The notes below the pieces were generated by a model. It was given only the letters and a program-made list of their open reading frames with translations. It did not search any database and was not told where the DNA came from. A stretch of 64,000 bases of DNA from Acetobacter conturbans (GTDB taxonomy: Bacteria; Pseudomonadota; Alphaproteobacteria; Acetobacterales; Acetobacteraceae), in NCBI RefSeq assembly GCF_011516755.1, contig NZ_WOSY01000010.1, positions 62,001-126,000 of the forward strand. The letters are read 5' to 3'. A program made the position numbers and the translations under genes. Shown here in pieces: positions 28,373 through 35,800 of the stretch (the stretch's first letter is position 1; each line of letters opens with the position of its first letter).

Positions 28373-29140
28373 CTAGTCCGCCAGCAGATGCGCCGGTGTC
28401 AGCACGGCCCCTGTCGCGTCGATTTCGGCCCTGATGGCCTTCGCAATGTCCAGCGAACCGGGTGTGTCGCTATGCACCAGGATCGACTTCGCCTTGACCG
28501 GAAAACGGACGCCATCAATCGTGGTCACAGATCCGTTTTCCAGAAACTGACGGACACGGGCGCGCACAGCATCCAGATCATGGATGACTGCTCCCGGTTG
28601 CCCGCGCGGCACCAGCGCTCCGGACACGGTATAGGCCCGGTCGGCAAGAAAGAGCGTATGGACACGCAGACCGACTTTTTCCGCTGCCCGTTCGGTCGGC
28701 TGCCCCGTCATGGCGAACACTGTCAGTTCCTTGTCCAGAGCCGCGATAACCCGAACAAGACGGAGAGCGCGGGCTTCATCCGCATTGGCCATGGTTCCGA
28801 AAGCTGCATGATAGCTCACATGGGTGACGCGATGACCATGTCGGGCGGCAACCCCCTGCAATGCGCCGATCTGACAGGCCAGCATCGCCTCCATGTCAGA
28901 ATCGGAAACAGGCATCGCTCGCCTCCCGAAACCGATAAGGTCGGGCAAACCGGGATGAGCCCCGATGCCGATACCTTTTTCTTTCGCCAGCCGGACAGTG
29001 TGATCCATGATCGCATAATCACCGGCGTGAAAGCCGCAGGCGATGTTGGCGGAAGACACGATATCCATCAGGCTGTCGTCGTCGGCAACACGCCACTGCC
29101 CGAAGCCTTCACCCATATCGGAATTGAGGTCAATTTTCAT
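28373..29140 (-). CDS. pxpA: 5-oxoprolinase subunit A (LamB/YcsF family)
   Basis: 255 residues, the usual length. MKIDLNSDMGEGFGQW is the family start, with SANIACGFHAGD and GIGAHPGLPDLIGFGRR following. PxpA with PxpB and PxpC forms an ATP-dependent 5-oxoprolinase that opens 5-oxo-L-proline to L-glutamate. Its start overlaps the pxpC stop by four bases, so the order of transcription is pxpB, pxpC, pxpA. The nearby biotin carboxylase genes leave open a different carboxylase-coupled reaction. Confidence 0.92.
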   Translation of the reverse strand: MKIDLNSDMGEGFGQWRVADDDSLMDIVSSANIACGFHAGDYAIMDHTVRLAKEKGIGIGAHPGLPDLIGFGRRAMPVSDSDMEAMLACQIGALQGVAARHGHRVTHVSYHAAFGTMANADEARALRLVRVIAALDKELTVFAMTGQPTERAAEKVGLRVHTLFLADRAYTVSGALVPRGQPGAVIHDLDAVRARVRQFLENGSVTTIDGVRFPVKAKSILVHSDTPGSLDIAKAIRAEIDATGAVLTPAHLLAD

Positions 29141-30138
29141 TTCTTTCCTCCACCCTGCCGACGATTTATGGAATGGCTATAACGGGCAACCATCTGACGG
29201 AGGCTTTCGAGATACGCCTCGACAGGCTGCATTGCCGCAACACCCTGCTCATGACTGCATTTCTGAAAACGGATACGCGAACCGATTCTCGCCTGTGCCA
29301 ACCGCCACAGATCACTCTCGATCACGGTCGCAATGCGCGGATAGCCACCTGCCGTATTGGCATCCGCCATCTGCACGATGGGCTCACCAGCAGGTGGAAC
29401 CTGAATAATGCCCGGCACAATACCATATGAACGCAATTCAACTGGTTGATGAAGTTCCAGCTTCTCACCGGTCAGCCTGTAGCCGACGCGATTGCTCTGA
29501 GGCGTGATACGCCACTCGCAACTCCAGAACCGCTCCCGCGCCGTATCCGTAAAAAGCATGTAATCCGTTGCAGGTATTGCACGCAGGCTGATGACTCCTG
29601 CTTTCTCTTCCACTGCGTCGAAGCGAAGCGCAACGGACGGCGGCAGTGCTGCATACCCGGTCGTCAGCATCTCGCCGAGGCGAGCCCGCAGGATATCGCC
29701 TTCTTCCAGAAACCTGCCAGCCAGACCACCAAAGCCTCCACGCAACTGCGTGCTGCGTGACCCCAGAATGACCGGCACATCGACGCCACCAGAAAAACAG
29801 ATATAACCCCGCGCGCCCTGCCGGGGCTGCCCGATACGGAGAACCTGCCCAGCCTCAGCAGTGGCAACCGACCAAGGAAGAAGCATGCGCCCATCCAGTT
29901 CAATGGCGGCATCAATTCCGGTCACAGCAAAGCTGAGCGGCTCGTCGAATTTCAGCGCGAACGGATAAGTCTGCAGTTCGATCCCGGCGGCATCAGCGTC
30001 ATTATCCAGCAGGATATTGCCAACCTGAAGCGCCAGAGAATCCATGACGCCGGAAGACCCGACACCAAGATTACGATATCCCGGTCGCCCCAGATCCTGA
30101 ACTGTGTTCAACGGGGAGGTTTCAAGGATCGTGATCAC
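29137..30138 (-). CDS. pxpC: 5-oxoprolinase subunit C (KipA / carboxyltransferase-like)
   Basis: 333 residues. TVQDLGRPGYRNLGVGSSGVMD is the conserved start of the CT_A_B (AHS2) domain, and FSGGVDVPVILGSRSTQLRGGFGG follows mid-protein. The fold is shared with the carboxyltransferase part of urea carboxylase. It overlaps pxpB and pxpA by four bases at each end, so the three subunits are co-translated. Confidence 0.92.
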   Translation of the reverse strand: MITILETSPLNTVQDLGRPGYRNLGVGSSGVMDSLALQVGNILLDNDADAAGIELQTYPFALKFDEPLSFAVTGIDAAIELDGRMLLPWSVATAEAGQVLRIGQPRQGARGYICFSGGVDVPVILGSRSTQLRGGFGGLAGRFLEEGDILRARLGEMLTTGYAALPPSVALRFDAVEEKAGVISLRAIPATDYMLFTDTARERFWSCEWRITPQSNRVGYRLTGEKLELHQPVELRSYGIVPGIIQVPPAGEPIVQMADANTAGGYPRIATVIESDLWRLAQARIGSRIRFQKCSHEQGVAAMQPVEAYLESLRQMVARYSHSINRRQGGGKK

Positions 30139-30869
30139 AGTTCGATACTTTCCGGATGGAAGCGGATGCGGTCCCCTATGGCGAAAAGAGCGGGAGGTTC
30201 GCGGGCAGGATCGAACAGCGAAATTTCCGTGAAACCAATCGAATTCCAGCCATTGGGGCCGGTCAGCGCTGAAATGCCCGCTTGCATCCCGCCGATGGTA
30301 ACCGTTCCTGCGAGCATATTCAGGGAAGGAACCGATTTGCGCGGGGTTGCGATACGCGGGTCCAGACCATGCAGATAACCAAAACCCGGAGCGCTGCCGA
30401 TCGCGCAGACCGTGTAATCATTTGCATGGTGGATCGCGATGACCTCATCCGGCGTCAGTCCGGCATGCTCGGCCACACGTCCGAGATCCTCTCCCAGCGC
30501 ACCACCGTAACGCACGCCGATTTCAAACAGGCGTCCTTCGATATGACGTTCCGGGAGGGTTTCCCAGGCCTTAAGCAGCCAGTTGGTAATGCGCTCAGGG
30601 TTTTCCGGAGGGGCAGAAAAAACCAGCATCAGATTTGTCACGCCCGGAATAAGCTCCTGAACGTCATTACGGCTGCCAGCCTCTTCGATCAGCGCCCAGA
30701 TCCTGCGCTGCTGCGCCATCGTGAACGCACCGGGCGCTTCAAAGAGCATGGCCCGCGTGCCGATCATGCTGATCGTCGGCGCATCTTCCGCAGAATGGAG
30801 AACCCGACCGCCTGCGAGACCAGTATTGCTTTCCGGATGATGTGTCACGTCGCCATTCAAAATACACAA
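30135..30869 (-). CDS. pxpB: 5-oxoprolinase subunit B (KipI / carboxyltransferase-like)
   Basis: Up to 244 residues. The CT_C_D domain shows VRYGGALGEDLGRVAEHAG, YTVCAIGSAPGFGYLHGLDP and TIGGMQAGISALTGPNGWN. The start is uncertain: the longest frame begins with TTG at 30869, a GTG lies at 30848 and the first ATG at 30767, and none has a convincing ribosome site. The homologous core begins near residue 35 of the longest frame. It is first in the pxp operon and divergent from the SDR-acc operon. Confidence 0.88.
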   Translation of the reverse strand: MCILNGDVTHHPESNTGLAGGRVLHSAEDAPTISMIGTRAMLFEAPGAFTMAQQRRIWALIEEAGSRNDVQELIPGVTNLMLVFSAPPENPERITNWLLKAWETLPERHIEGRLFEIGVRYGGALGEDLGRVAEHAGLTPDEVIAIHHANDYTVCAIGSAPGFGYLHGLDPRIATPRKSVPSLNMLAGTVTIGGMQAGISALTGPNGWNSIGFTEISLFDPAREPPALFAIGDRIRFHPESIEL

Positions 30870-31190
30870 TCCAGCACTGTTCTTGCGACAGGAACACCAG
30901 GGCCGCCAGTTTGGACCGGGTTCGTAATGAGTCGCATCATTTAGCGGCTGGTCAGCAGATTAGGATTGTTTCCGAAATGATTTCCAGACCCATTCCCGAT
31001 GTGAGGCCATCGGATAATCTTATGGCTCATCATATGAATGTGCACGGTATAGTATTATCTTATGACGCGAGAACGAACTGCTCTTGGCACTGAGATCGTT
31101 ACGATACTAGCATCATTTCAACACTCTCCGCGGATAATCCTTATATTGCGGGCGCAGTGGTATTTTTGTTGCAGTATCGAGGTTATCAGC
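30870..31190. promoter_or_regulatory. Divergent control region between pxpB and the SDR-acc operon
   Basis: This 321-base gap is clearly more AT-rich than the flanking genes. It holds a Nac-like site at 31049-31065 and a partial copy of the same motif 40 bases away at 31013-31025 (GATAATCTTATGG). It must carry the promoters for both operons. No gene is seen. Confidence 0.6.
31049..31065 (-). promoter_or_regulatory. Putative Nac-type operator 1
   Basis: On the minus strand the site reads TCATAAGATAATACTAT, matching TCATAA-N8-TAT. It includes the ATA-N9-TAT core known for the LysR-type regulator Nac and the T-N11-A pattern of the family. A Nac-like gene lies at 37290-38228. Confidence 0.5.
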
Positions 31191-31946
31191 ATGAGCAGTC
31201 AGCCGTATCGTAACGCTCTCGTTACCGGCGCATCCTCCGGAATAGGTGCGGCGATTGTCAGACGTCTCCGGGAAGCCGGACTGGACGTGCATGCCGTGGC
31301 GCGCGACGAGAAGCGTCTGGCGCAGCTGGCTGAAGAAACCGGCTGTATCCCTCACGCGGTCAGTGTCTCCGACCAGAAAGGCATCGAAGCCCTTATCAAC
31401 GACATCGAGGTGGATGTTCTTGTCAATAACGCCGGTCAGTCGCGGACGGGCAACATCACCAAGACGACGCCGGACGATATCGACGCTCTGGTCGACGTCA
31501 ATCTGCGTGCCGTTCTCCAGCTGACGCGCCTTGTCGTGCCGGGCATGATGCAGCGTGATCGCGGGCATATCGTGAATATCAGTTCCATCGCGGGTCACTA
31601 TGCCTTTGCTGGTGGCAACACGGTCTATCACGCCACCAAGGCAGGTGTGCATTCGCTCTCGCAGCAGTTGCGCTGCGATCTGTTCGGCCACCATGTCCGC
31701 GTCACCGAGATTTCGCCCGCGCGTGTCGAGACGGAAGTCTTCGGCCGTCTGATCGGCGACATGGCGGAAGCTAAAAAGCGCTTCTTTGACGAATACGACT
31801 CCCTCCTGCCGGAAGATATCGCGAATTCCGTCGCTTTCGCCGTGCTGGCGCCCTCACGCATGAATGTCAGCTTCATGGAAGTGTTGCCGACCATGCAGGT
31901 CGTGGGCGGCCTCAACTTCGCGAAGAAAACAGCGGATCGGACCTGA
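31191..31946 (+). CDS. Short-chain dehydrogenase, YdfG-like
   Basis: 251 residues from the ATG at 31191 (GAGGT site). The cofactor motif is ALVTGASSGIGAAIVRRL, the structural motif VDVLVNNAG, and the catalytic pair sits in YHATK with the Ser in NISSIAGHYAF. The best likeness is to YdfG-type NADP-dependent 3-hydroxy acid or serine dehydrogenases. It is the first gene of the plus-strand operon with accB-like and accC-like genes; the accB-like start lies 5 bases after its stop. The actual substrate is unknown, probably a hydroxy acid linked to the carboxylase. Confidence 0.88.
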   Translation: MSSQPYRNALVTGASSGIGAAIVRRLREAGLDVHAVARDEKRLAQLAEETGCIPHAVSVSDQKGIEALINDIEVDVLVNNAGQSRTGNITKTTPDDIDALVDVNLRAVLQLTRLVVPGMMQRDRGHIVNISSIAGHYAFAGGNTVYHATKAGVHSLSQQLRCDLFGHHVRVTEISPARVETEVFGRLIGDMAEAKKRFFDEYDSLLPEDIANSVAFAVLAPSRMNVSFMEVLPTMQVVGGLNFAKKTADRT

Positions 31947-31951
31947 AGTCA

Positions 31952-32389
31952 GTGGATATCACGCAGATCAGACGACTGACGGATCTGCTTTCTCGTACCC
32001 CGATCGAGGAACTGGAGATCGAGGAAGGAGGGCAGAAGATCAGGCTGACCCGCCGTGCAGGAAACAGCACGGCAGTCCCTTCGTCTCCTTCCTCCACTCC
32101 ACCTATCCCTAGTGGGCCGACGGATGCTCCGCCCCCCGCAGCCTCACCAGTAGCGGAACGGATCATTTCCTCGCCTGCATACGGGGTTTTTCATCTTTCG
32201 CCGTCTCCCGGCACCCCGCCGTATGTACAGGTCGGAGACACTGTCGAGCCCGGACAACAGATAGGACTGGTTGAAGCCATGAAAGTCTTCAATGCCGTCA
32301 AGGCAACCGAGGCTGGCCGGATCGAGAATATCCTCGTGACGGATGGCGAAGAAGTTGAGGCAGGCTCGCCCCTGTTCCGCCTGTCATGA
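31952..32389 (+). CDS. accB: Biotin carboxyl carrier protein (AccB-like)
   Basis: 145 residues from a GTG start. The N-terminal helix (ITQIRRLTDLLSRTPIEELEI) matches AccB, a Pro/Ser/Ala linker follows, and the biotinyl domain has LVEAMKVFNAVKATEAG with the modified lysine in EAMKVFN. It carries the carboxybiotin group between a carboxylase and a transferase. This is probably a second, pathway-specific copy rather than the housekeeping acetyl-CoA carboxylase subunit, because of its neighbours. It overlaps accC by four bases. Confidence 0.9.
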   Translation: MDITQIRRLTDLLSRTPIEELEIEEGGQKIRLTRRAGNSTAVPSSPSSTPPIPSGPTDAPPPAASPVAERIISSPAYGVFHLSPSPGTPPYVQVGDTVEPGQQIGLVEAMKVFNAVKATEAGRIENILVTDGEEVEAGSPLFRLS

Positions 32390-33753
32390 GCACCGAACGA
32401 CGCTTTGGCAGGGTGCTGATCGCCAACCGTGGCGAGATTGCTTTGCGTATCCAGCGGGCCTGTCGCCAGCTTGGCCTTGAAACCGTGGCTGTTTATTCCG
32501 AGGCCGATGCGGACAGTCGCCATGTCCATGAGGCTGACATAGCGCTGTGCATCGGCGCACCGGCCGCATCACGCAGCTATCTCGACCCTGAAGGTCTGCT
32601 GCTGGCCGCCCGGATGACTGGTGCCACAGCTATTCATCCGGGCTACGGCTTTCTCTCCGAAAATGCTGATTTTGCCGATGCTGTCGAGGCTGCCGGGCTC
32701 ACCTTCGTCGGCCCCACCGGCGACTCCATCCGGATGATGGGCGACAAGATCACGGCCAAACGCACTATGCAGGCAGCCGGTGTCCCTTGCGTGCCGGGTT
32801 CGGACGGATCGTTACCCGCCGCGACCGACGAGATTCTGGCGCTGGCCGAAACAGTCGGTTTCCCCGTCATCGTCAAGGCGTCTGGTGGCGGTGGTGGTCG
32901 TGGGATGCGTGTGGTGCATCATGCTACTGATCTTGCGGAAGCGGTCGCGCTGACAGCAAAGGAAGCACAGCAGGCATTCGGAAATCCCACGCTATATCTC
33001 GAACGCTTCATGCAGAAACCTCGGCATATCGAGATTCAGGTTCTGTGCGATACGCACGGCAATGCATTGTGGCTCGGTGCGCGTGATTGCTCATTGCAAC
33101 GACGCCACCAGAAGATTCTGGAAGAAGCGCCTGCGCCGGGCATCGATCCGGCCACCATCGCCGAGATCGGCGAACGCTGCGCGGAAGCCTGTCGCAGGAT
33201 CGGTTATCGCGGCGCCGGGACGTTCGAGTTTCTGTATGAAGACGGGGTATTCGCCTTCATTGAGATGAATACCCGTGTGCAGGTCGAACACCCCGTGACG
33301 GAACAGATCACGGATATAGATATCGTCGCTGAGCAGCTCCGCATCGCCCAGGGTGAACCCCTGAGAGTGAGGCAGGAAGATATCGCTTTCCGTGGCCATG
33401 CCATCGAATGCCGCCTGAACGCGGAAGATGCTTTCACGTTTCTTCCCTCTCCGGGAACAGTCACGCGGTGGGATCTTCCGGGTGGTCCCGGCATCCGGAT
33501 CGATACGCATGTTGTCGCGGGCTATACGATTCAACCTTACTATGATTCGCTGATCGGCAAGATCATCAGCTACGGCGCAACACGCGAAGAAGCAATCGCC
33601 CGTCTGCGGGTGGCACTGGCGGAGATGAACGTCGAAGGTGTGTCCACCAATATCCGCCTGCATGAGGATCTTCTGGCAGACCCCCATATTCAGGAAGGGG
33701 GCATGGACATTCATTTCCTTGAGAGATGGCTTGAGGAAAGGACCGCATCATGA
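32386..33753 (+). CDS. accC: Biotin carboxylase (AccC-like)
   Basis: 455 residues, the length of free-standing biotin carboxylases. VLIANRGEIALRIQRAC opens the protein, the ATP-grasp glycine loop is KASGGGGGRGMRVV, and FIEMNTRVQVEHPVTE holds the catalytic and metal residues. It carboxylates biotin with ATP and bicarbonate. Both ends overlap the neighbouring carrier genes by four bases (ATGA), so the three are co-translated. No acyl-CoA carboxyltransferase gene (accA, accD or pccB type) is in the operon. Confidence 0.93.
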   Translation: MSTERRFGRVLIANRGEIALRIQRACRQLGLETVAVYSEADADSRHVHEADIALCIGAPAASRSYLDPEGLLLAARMTGATAIHPGYGFLSENADFADAVEAAGLTFVGPTGDSIRMMGDKITAKRTMQAAGVPCVPGSDGSLPAATDEILALAETVGFPVIVKASGGGGGRGMRVVHHATDLAEAVALTAKEAQQAFGNPTLYLERFMQKPRHIEIQVLCDTHGNALWLGARDCSLQRRHQKILEEAPAPGIDPATIAEIGERCAEACRRIGYRGAGTFEFLYEDGVFAFIEMNTRVQVEHPVTEQITDIDIVAEQLRIAQGEPLRVRQEDIAFRGHAIECRLNAEDAFTFLPSPGTVTRWDLPGGPGIRIDTHVVAGYTIQPYYDSLIGKIISYGATREEAIARLRVALAEMNVEGVSTNIRLHEDLLADPHIQEGGMDIHFLERWLEERTAS

Positions 33754-34220
33754 CCGGCACACCATCACTGCTTCCGTCATTCGATTCAGTCTCCCATCCT
33801 GACGATATTGGCAGACTCGCCGACCTTCTCGTGGAGGCCGGTCTGGAAACCCTGGAACTGTCGAATCAGGACGGCTCCAGACTGTTTATAAGGGTTTCAC
33901 AGCCGCAATCCGTACAGGATGAGCGGCCCTCTTCCAGCCTGCACACGGGGACGCCGACCCACGTTCATGACACGACCGTTTCAGTCAAAACACCATATTT
34001 CGGCCTTCTGAGCTATACGCATCCCTTGCGTGAGGAGCCTTTTGCACCTGTAGGCTCCACGGTTCAGCGGAGCGATGTCGTGGCTCTTTTGACCCTTGAG
34101 ACGCTCCAGATTCCCGTTCTGGCAGGCGCTGACGGAGAAGTCATGGAGGTGACTGCTCAGGCCGGAGCACTGGTCGGTTTTGGTACCGAGATCATGAAAA
34201 TCCGCCCGATTTCCATTTAA
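33750..34220 (+). CDS. Biotin-carrier-like protein lacking the biotinylation lysine
   Basis: 156 residues with the same layout as the accB product: an N-terminal helix (DDIGRLADLLVEAGLETLEL), a variable linker, and a biotinyl/lipoyl-like beta domain from about residue 75. Where the true carrier has EAMKVFN this protein has TLETLQIP, and no lysine occurs anywhere between VVALL and GADGEV. It therefore cannot be biotinylated at the normal site. It may be a structural or regulatory partner of the carboxylase, or a decaying duplicate. It is the last gene of the operon and is followed by a terminator. Confidence 0.8.
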   Translation: MTGTPSLLPSFDSVSHPDDIGRLADLLVEAGLETLELSNQDGSRLFIRVSQPQSVQDERPSSSLHTGTPTHVHDTTVSVKTPYFGLLSYTHPLREEPFAPVGSTVQRSDVVALLTLETLQIPVLAGADGEVMEVTAQAGALVGFGTEIMKIRPISI

Positions 34221-34221
34221 A

Positions 34222-34246
34222 ACCCTGACCTGCTGATCAGGTTTTT
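34222..34246 (+). terminator. Terminator of the SDR-acc operon
   Basis: A short stem (ACCTG 34228-34232 with CAGGT 34238-34242, or the alternative CCTGA/TCAGG pairing) is followed by TTTTTT, 7 bases after the last stop codon. Confidence 0.7.
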
Positions 34247-34310
34247 TCAGATGCTGTTTTGTTTTCCGGATGTGAGGGAAACAAAACGGTCTACCCTTCC
34301 AAAACAGAAA

Positions 34311-34332
34311 AAGCCCCGAATGATCGGGGCTT
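34311..34332 (-). terminator. Terminator of the aminotransferase gene
   Basis: AAGCCCCG pairs with CGGGGCTT around a 6-base loop, and the minus strand continues with a T-run. It lies 50 bases beyond the stop at 34382. Confidence 0.8.
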
Positions 34333-34381
34333 CCTCTCTCATGCGCGGAAGCCATGACGACTTCCGCGCGCTTCGCTCATA

Positions 34382-35584
34382 TTATTTCAGCGACAACACA
34401 AACTCTTCGATACGGCGGCATCCTTCGCGCAGCGTCTCGATACTGGTTGCATAGGAAATACGGAAGAACGGGCTCATCCCATAGGCTGCGCCCTGCACCG
34501 TCGCGACCTGCTTTTCTTCCAGAAGTGCCATGACGAAGTCCGCATCGCTCTGGATATGACGGCCTTCAGGTGTGGTTTTCCCGATGCAATCGCTGATCTC
34601 GGGATAGACATAGAATGCCCCCTGCGGCGTATGGCATTCCACCCCCGGGATGGCATTCAGCAAGCTGACCACGAGATCCCGACGTCCCTGATATTCAGTC
34701 GCGCGTTCGCGGAGAAAATCCTGCGGTCCTTCCAGCGCGGCCACGGCGGCAGCCTGCGCGATGGTGTTAATGCCGCTGGTGGACTGGCCCTGCATGTTGT
34801 TCATCACGGCAATCAGGTCACGCGGCCCACCACAGAAACCAACACGCCAACCGGTCATGGCATAAGCCTTGGACACACCGTTGACTGTCAGGACACGATC
34901 TTTGAGGCGTGGTTCCACTTCCGCCAGTGTACAGAACTGGAAATCATCATAGACCAGATGCTCGTAGATATCATCGGTCATGATCCAGACGTGCTCATGC
35001 TTGAGCAGGACTTCGGCGATTGCCTCCATATCCTTGCGTGGACAGCATGCTCCCGTCGGATTGTTCGGAAAATTCAGCACCAGCCATTTCGTCTTCGGCG
35101 TGATGGCGGCATCCAGGGCCGCTGCGGACAATCGGAAATTATTCTCTGCAGGACACGGAACCTGCACAATGTCCGCCCCCCCAAGTCGGGCGATATCGGC
35201 GTAGCTGATCCAGTAAGGCGTCGGCAGAACAACCTCGTCACCGGGATTACAGGTCGCCATCATCGCATTGTAGATGATCTGCTTGGCACCGTTGGCCACC
35301 AGAATTTCATCCAGCGCGTAATCGAGATTGTTATCCCGCAGAAACTTGGCCTGAATGGCTTTCTTCAGCGCCGGTTTTCCCGCTTGTGGGGGATATTTCG
35401 TATCGCCACTGCGGGCAGCTTCGACAGCGGCCTCCACCGCATGAGACGGCGTCGGGAAATCCGGCTCGCCCGATGACAGGCTGATGATTTTCAACCCCTC
35501 CGCCCTGAGGACAGACGCCTTGTCCGTCATGGCAGCAGAAGCAGAGATTCCAATCCCGTTCAGTCGATCTGCAAAGCCCCGCAT
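34382..35584 (-). CDS. aspC: Class I aspartate aminotransferase
   Basis: 400 residues from the ATG at 35584 (GGAGA site). SLSSGEPDFPTPSHAVEA, LVLNFPNNPTGA and the PLP lysine in NGVSKAYAMTGWRVGF define subgroup I-gamma (thermophilic/rhizobial type aspartate aminotransferases). It interconverts aspartate and oxaloacetate with glutamate and 2-oxoglutarate. It is divergent from the aspartase gene, sharing a control region with a Nac-like site. A broader range (for example aromatic or prephenate substrates) is known in this subgroup. Confidence 0.9.
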   Translation of the reverse strand: MRGFADRLNGIGISASAAMTDKASVLRAEGLKIISLSSGEPDFPTPSHAVEAAVEAARSGDTKYPPQAGKPALKKAIQAKFLRDNNLDYALDEILVANGAKQIIYNAMMATCNPGDEVVLPTPYWISYADIARLGGADIVQVPCPAENNFRLSAAALDAAITPKTKWLVLNFPNNPTGACCPRKDMEAIAEVLLKHEHVWIMTDDIYEHLVYDDFQFCTLAEVEPRLKDRVLTVNGVSKAYAMTGWRVGFCGGPRDLIAVMNNMQGQSTSGINTIAQAAAVAALEGPQDFLRERATEYQGRRDLVVSLLNAIPGVECHTPQGAFYVYPEISDCIGKTTPEGRHIQSDADFVMALLEEKQVATVQGAAYGMSPFFRISYATSIETLREGCRRIEEFVLSLK

Positions 35585-35685
35585 CAGCGATCTCTCCAAA
35601 TTTTTTCAAGAAATGTACGATTACACAGTTCCTACACTCTAAATCGTTACGGAAAAGAATAGATAGGAATGAAAATGATCTGACA

Positions 35686-35702
35686 TCATAACATAATCAT
35701 AT
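35686..35702 (+). promoter_or_regulatory. Putative Nac-type operator 2
   Basis: TCATAACATAATCATAT matches TCATAA-N8-TAT and the ATA-N9-TAT core. It lies in the AT-rich gap between the divergent aspC and aspA genes, about 100 bases from each start. Confidence 0.5.
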
Positions 35703-35800
35703 GGGGTCAGGCTGGATGTTCGCGGATAGCCTGCCTCAATTACAGCAACTTGCCGCCCGAAATCAGATCACCTGCTGTATGTTGCAGAAAGCGTTTCGGC

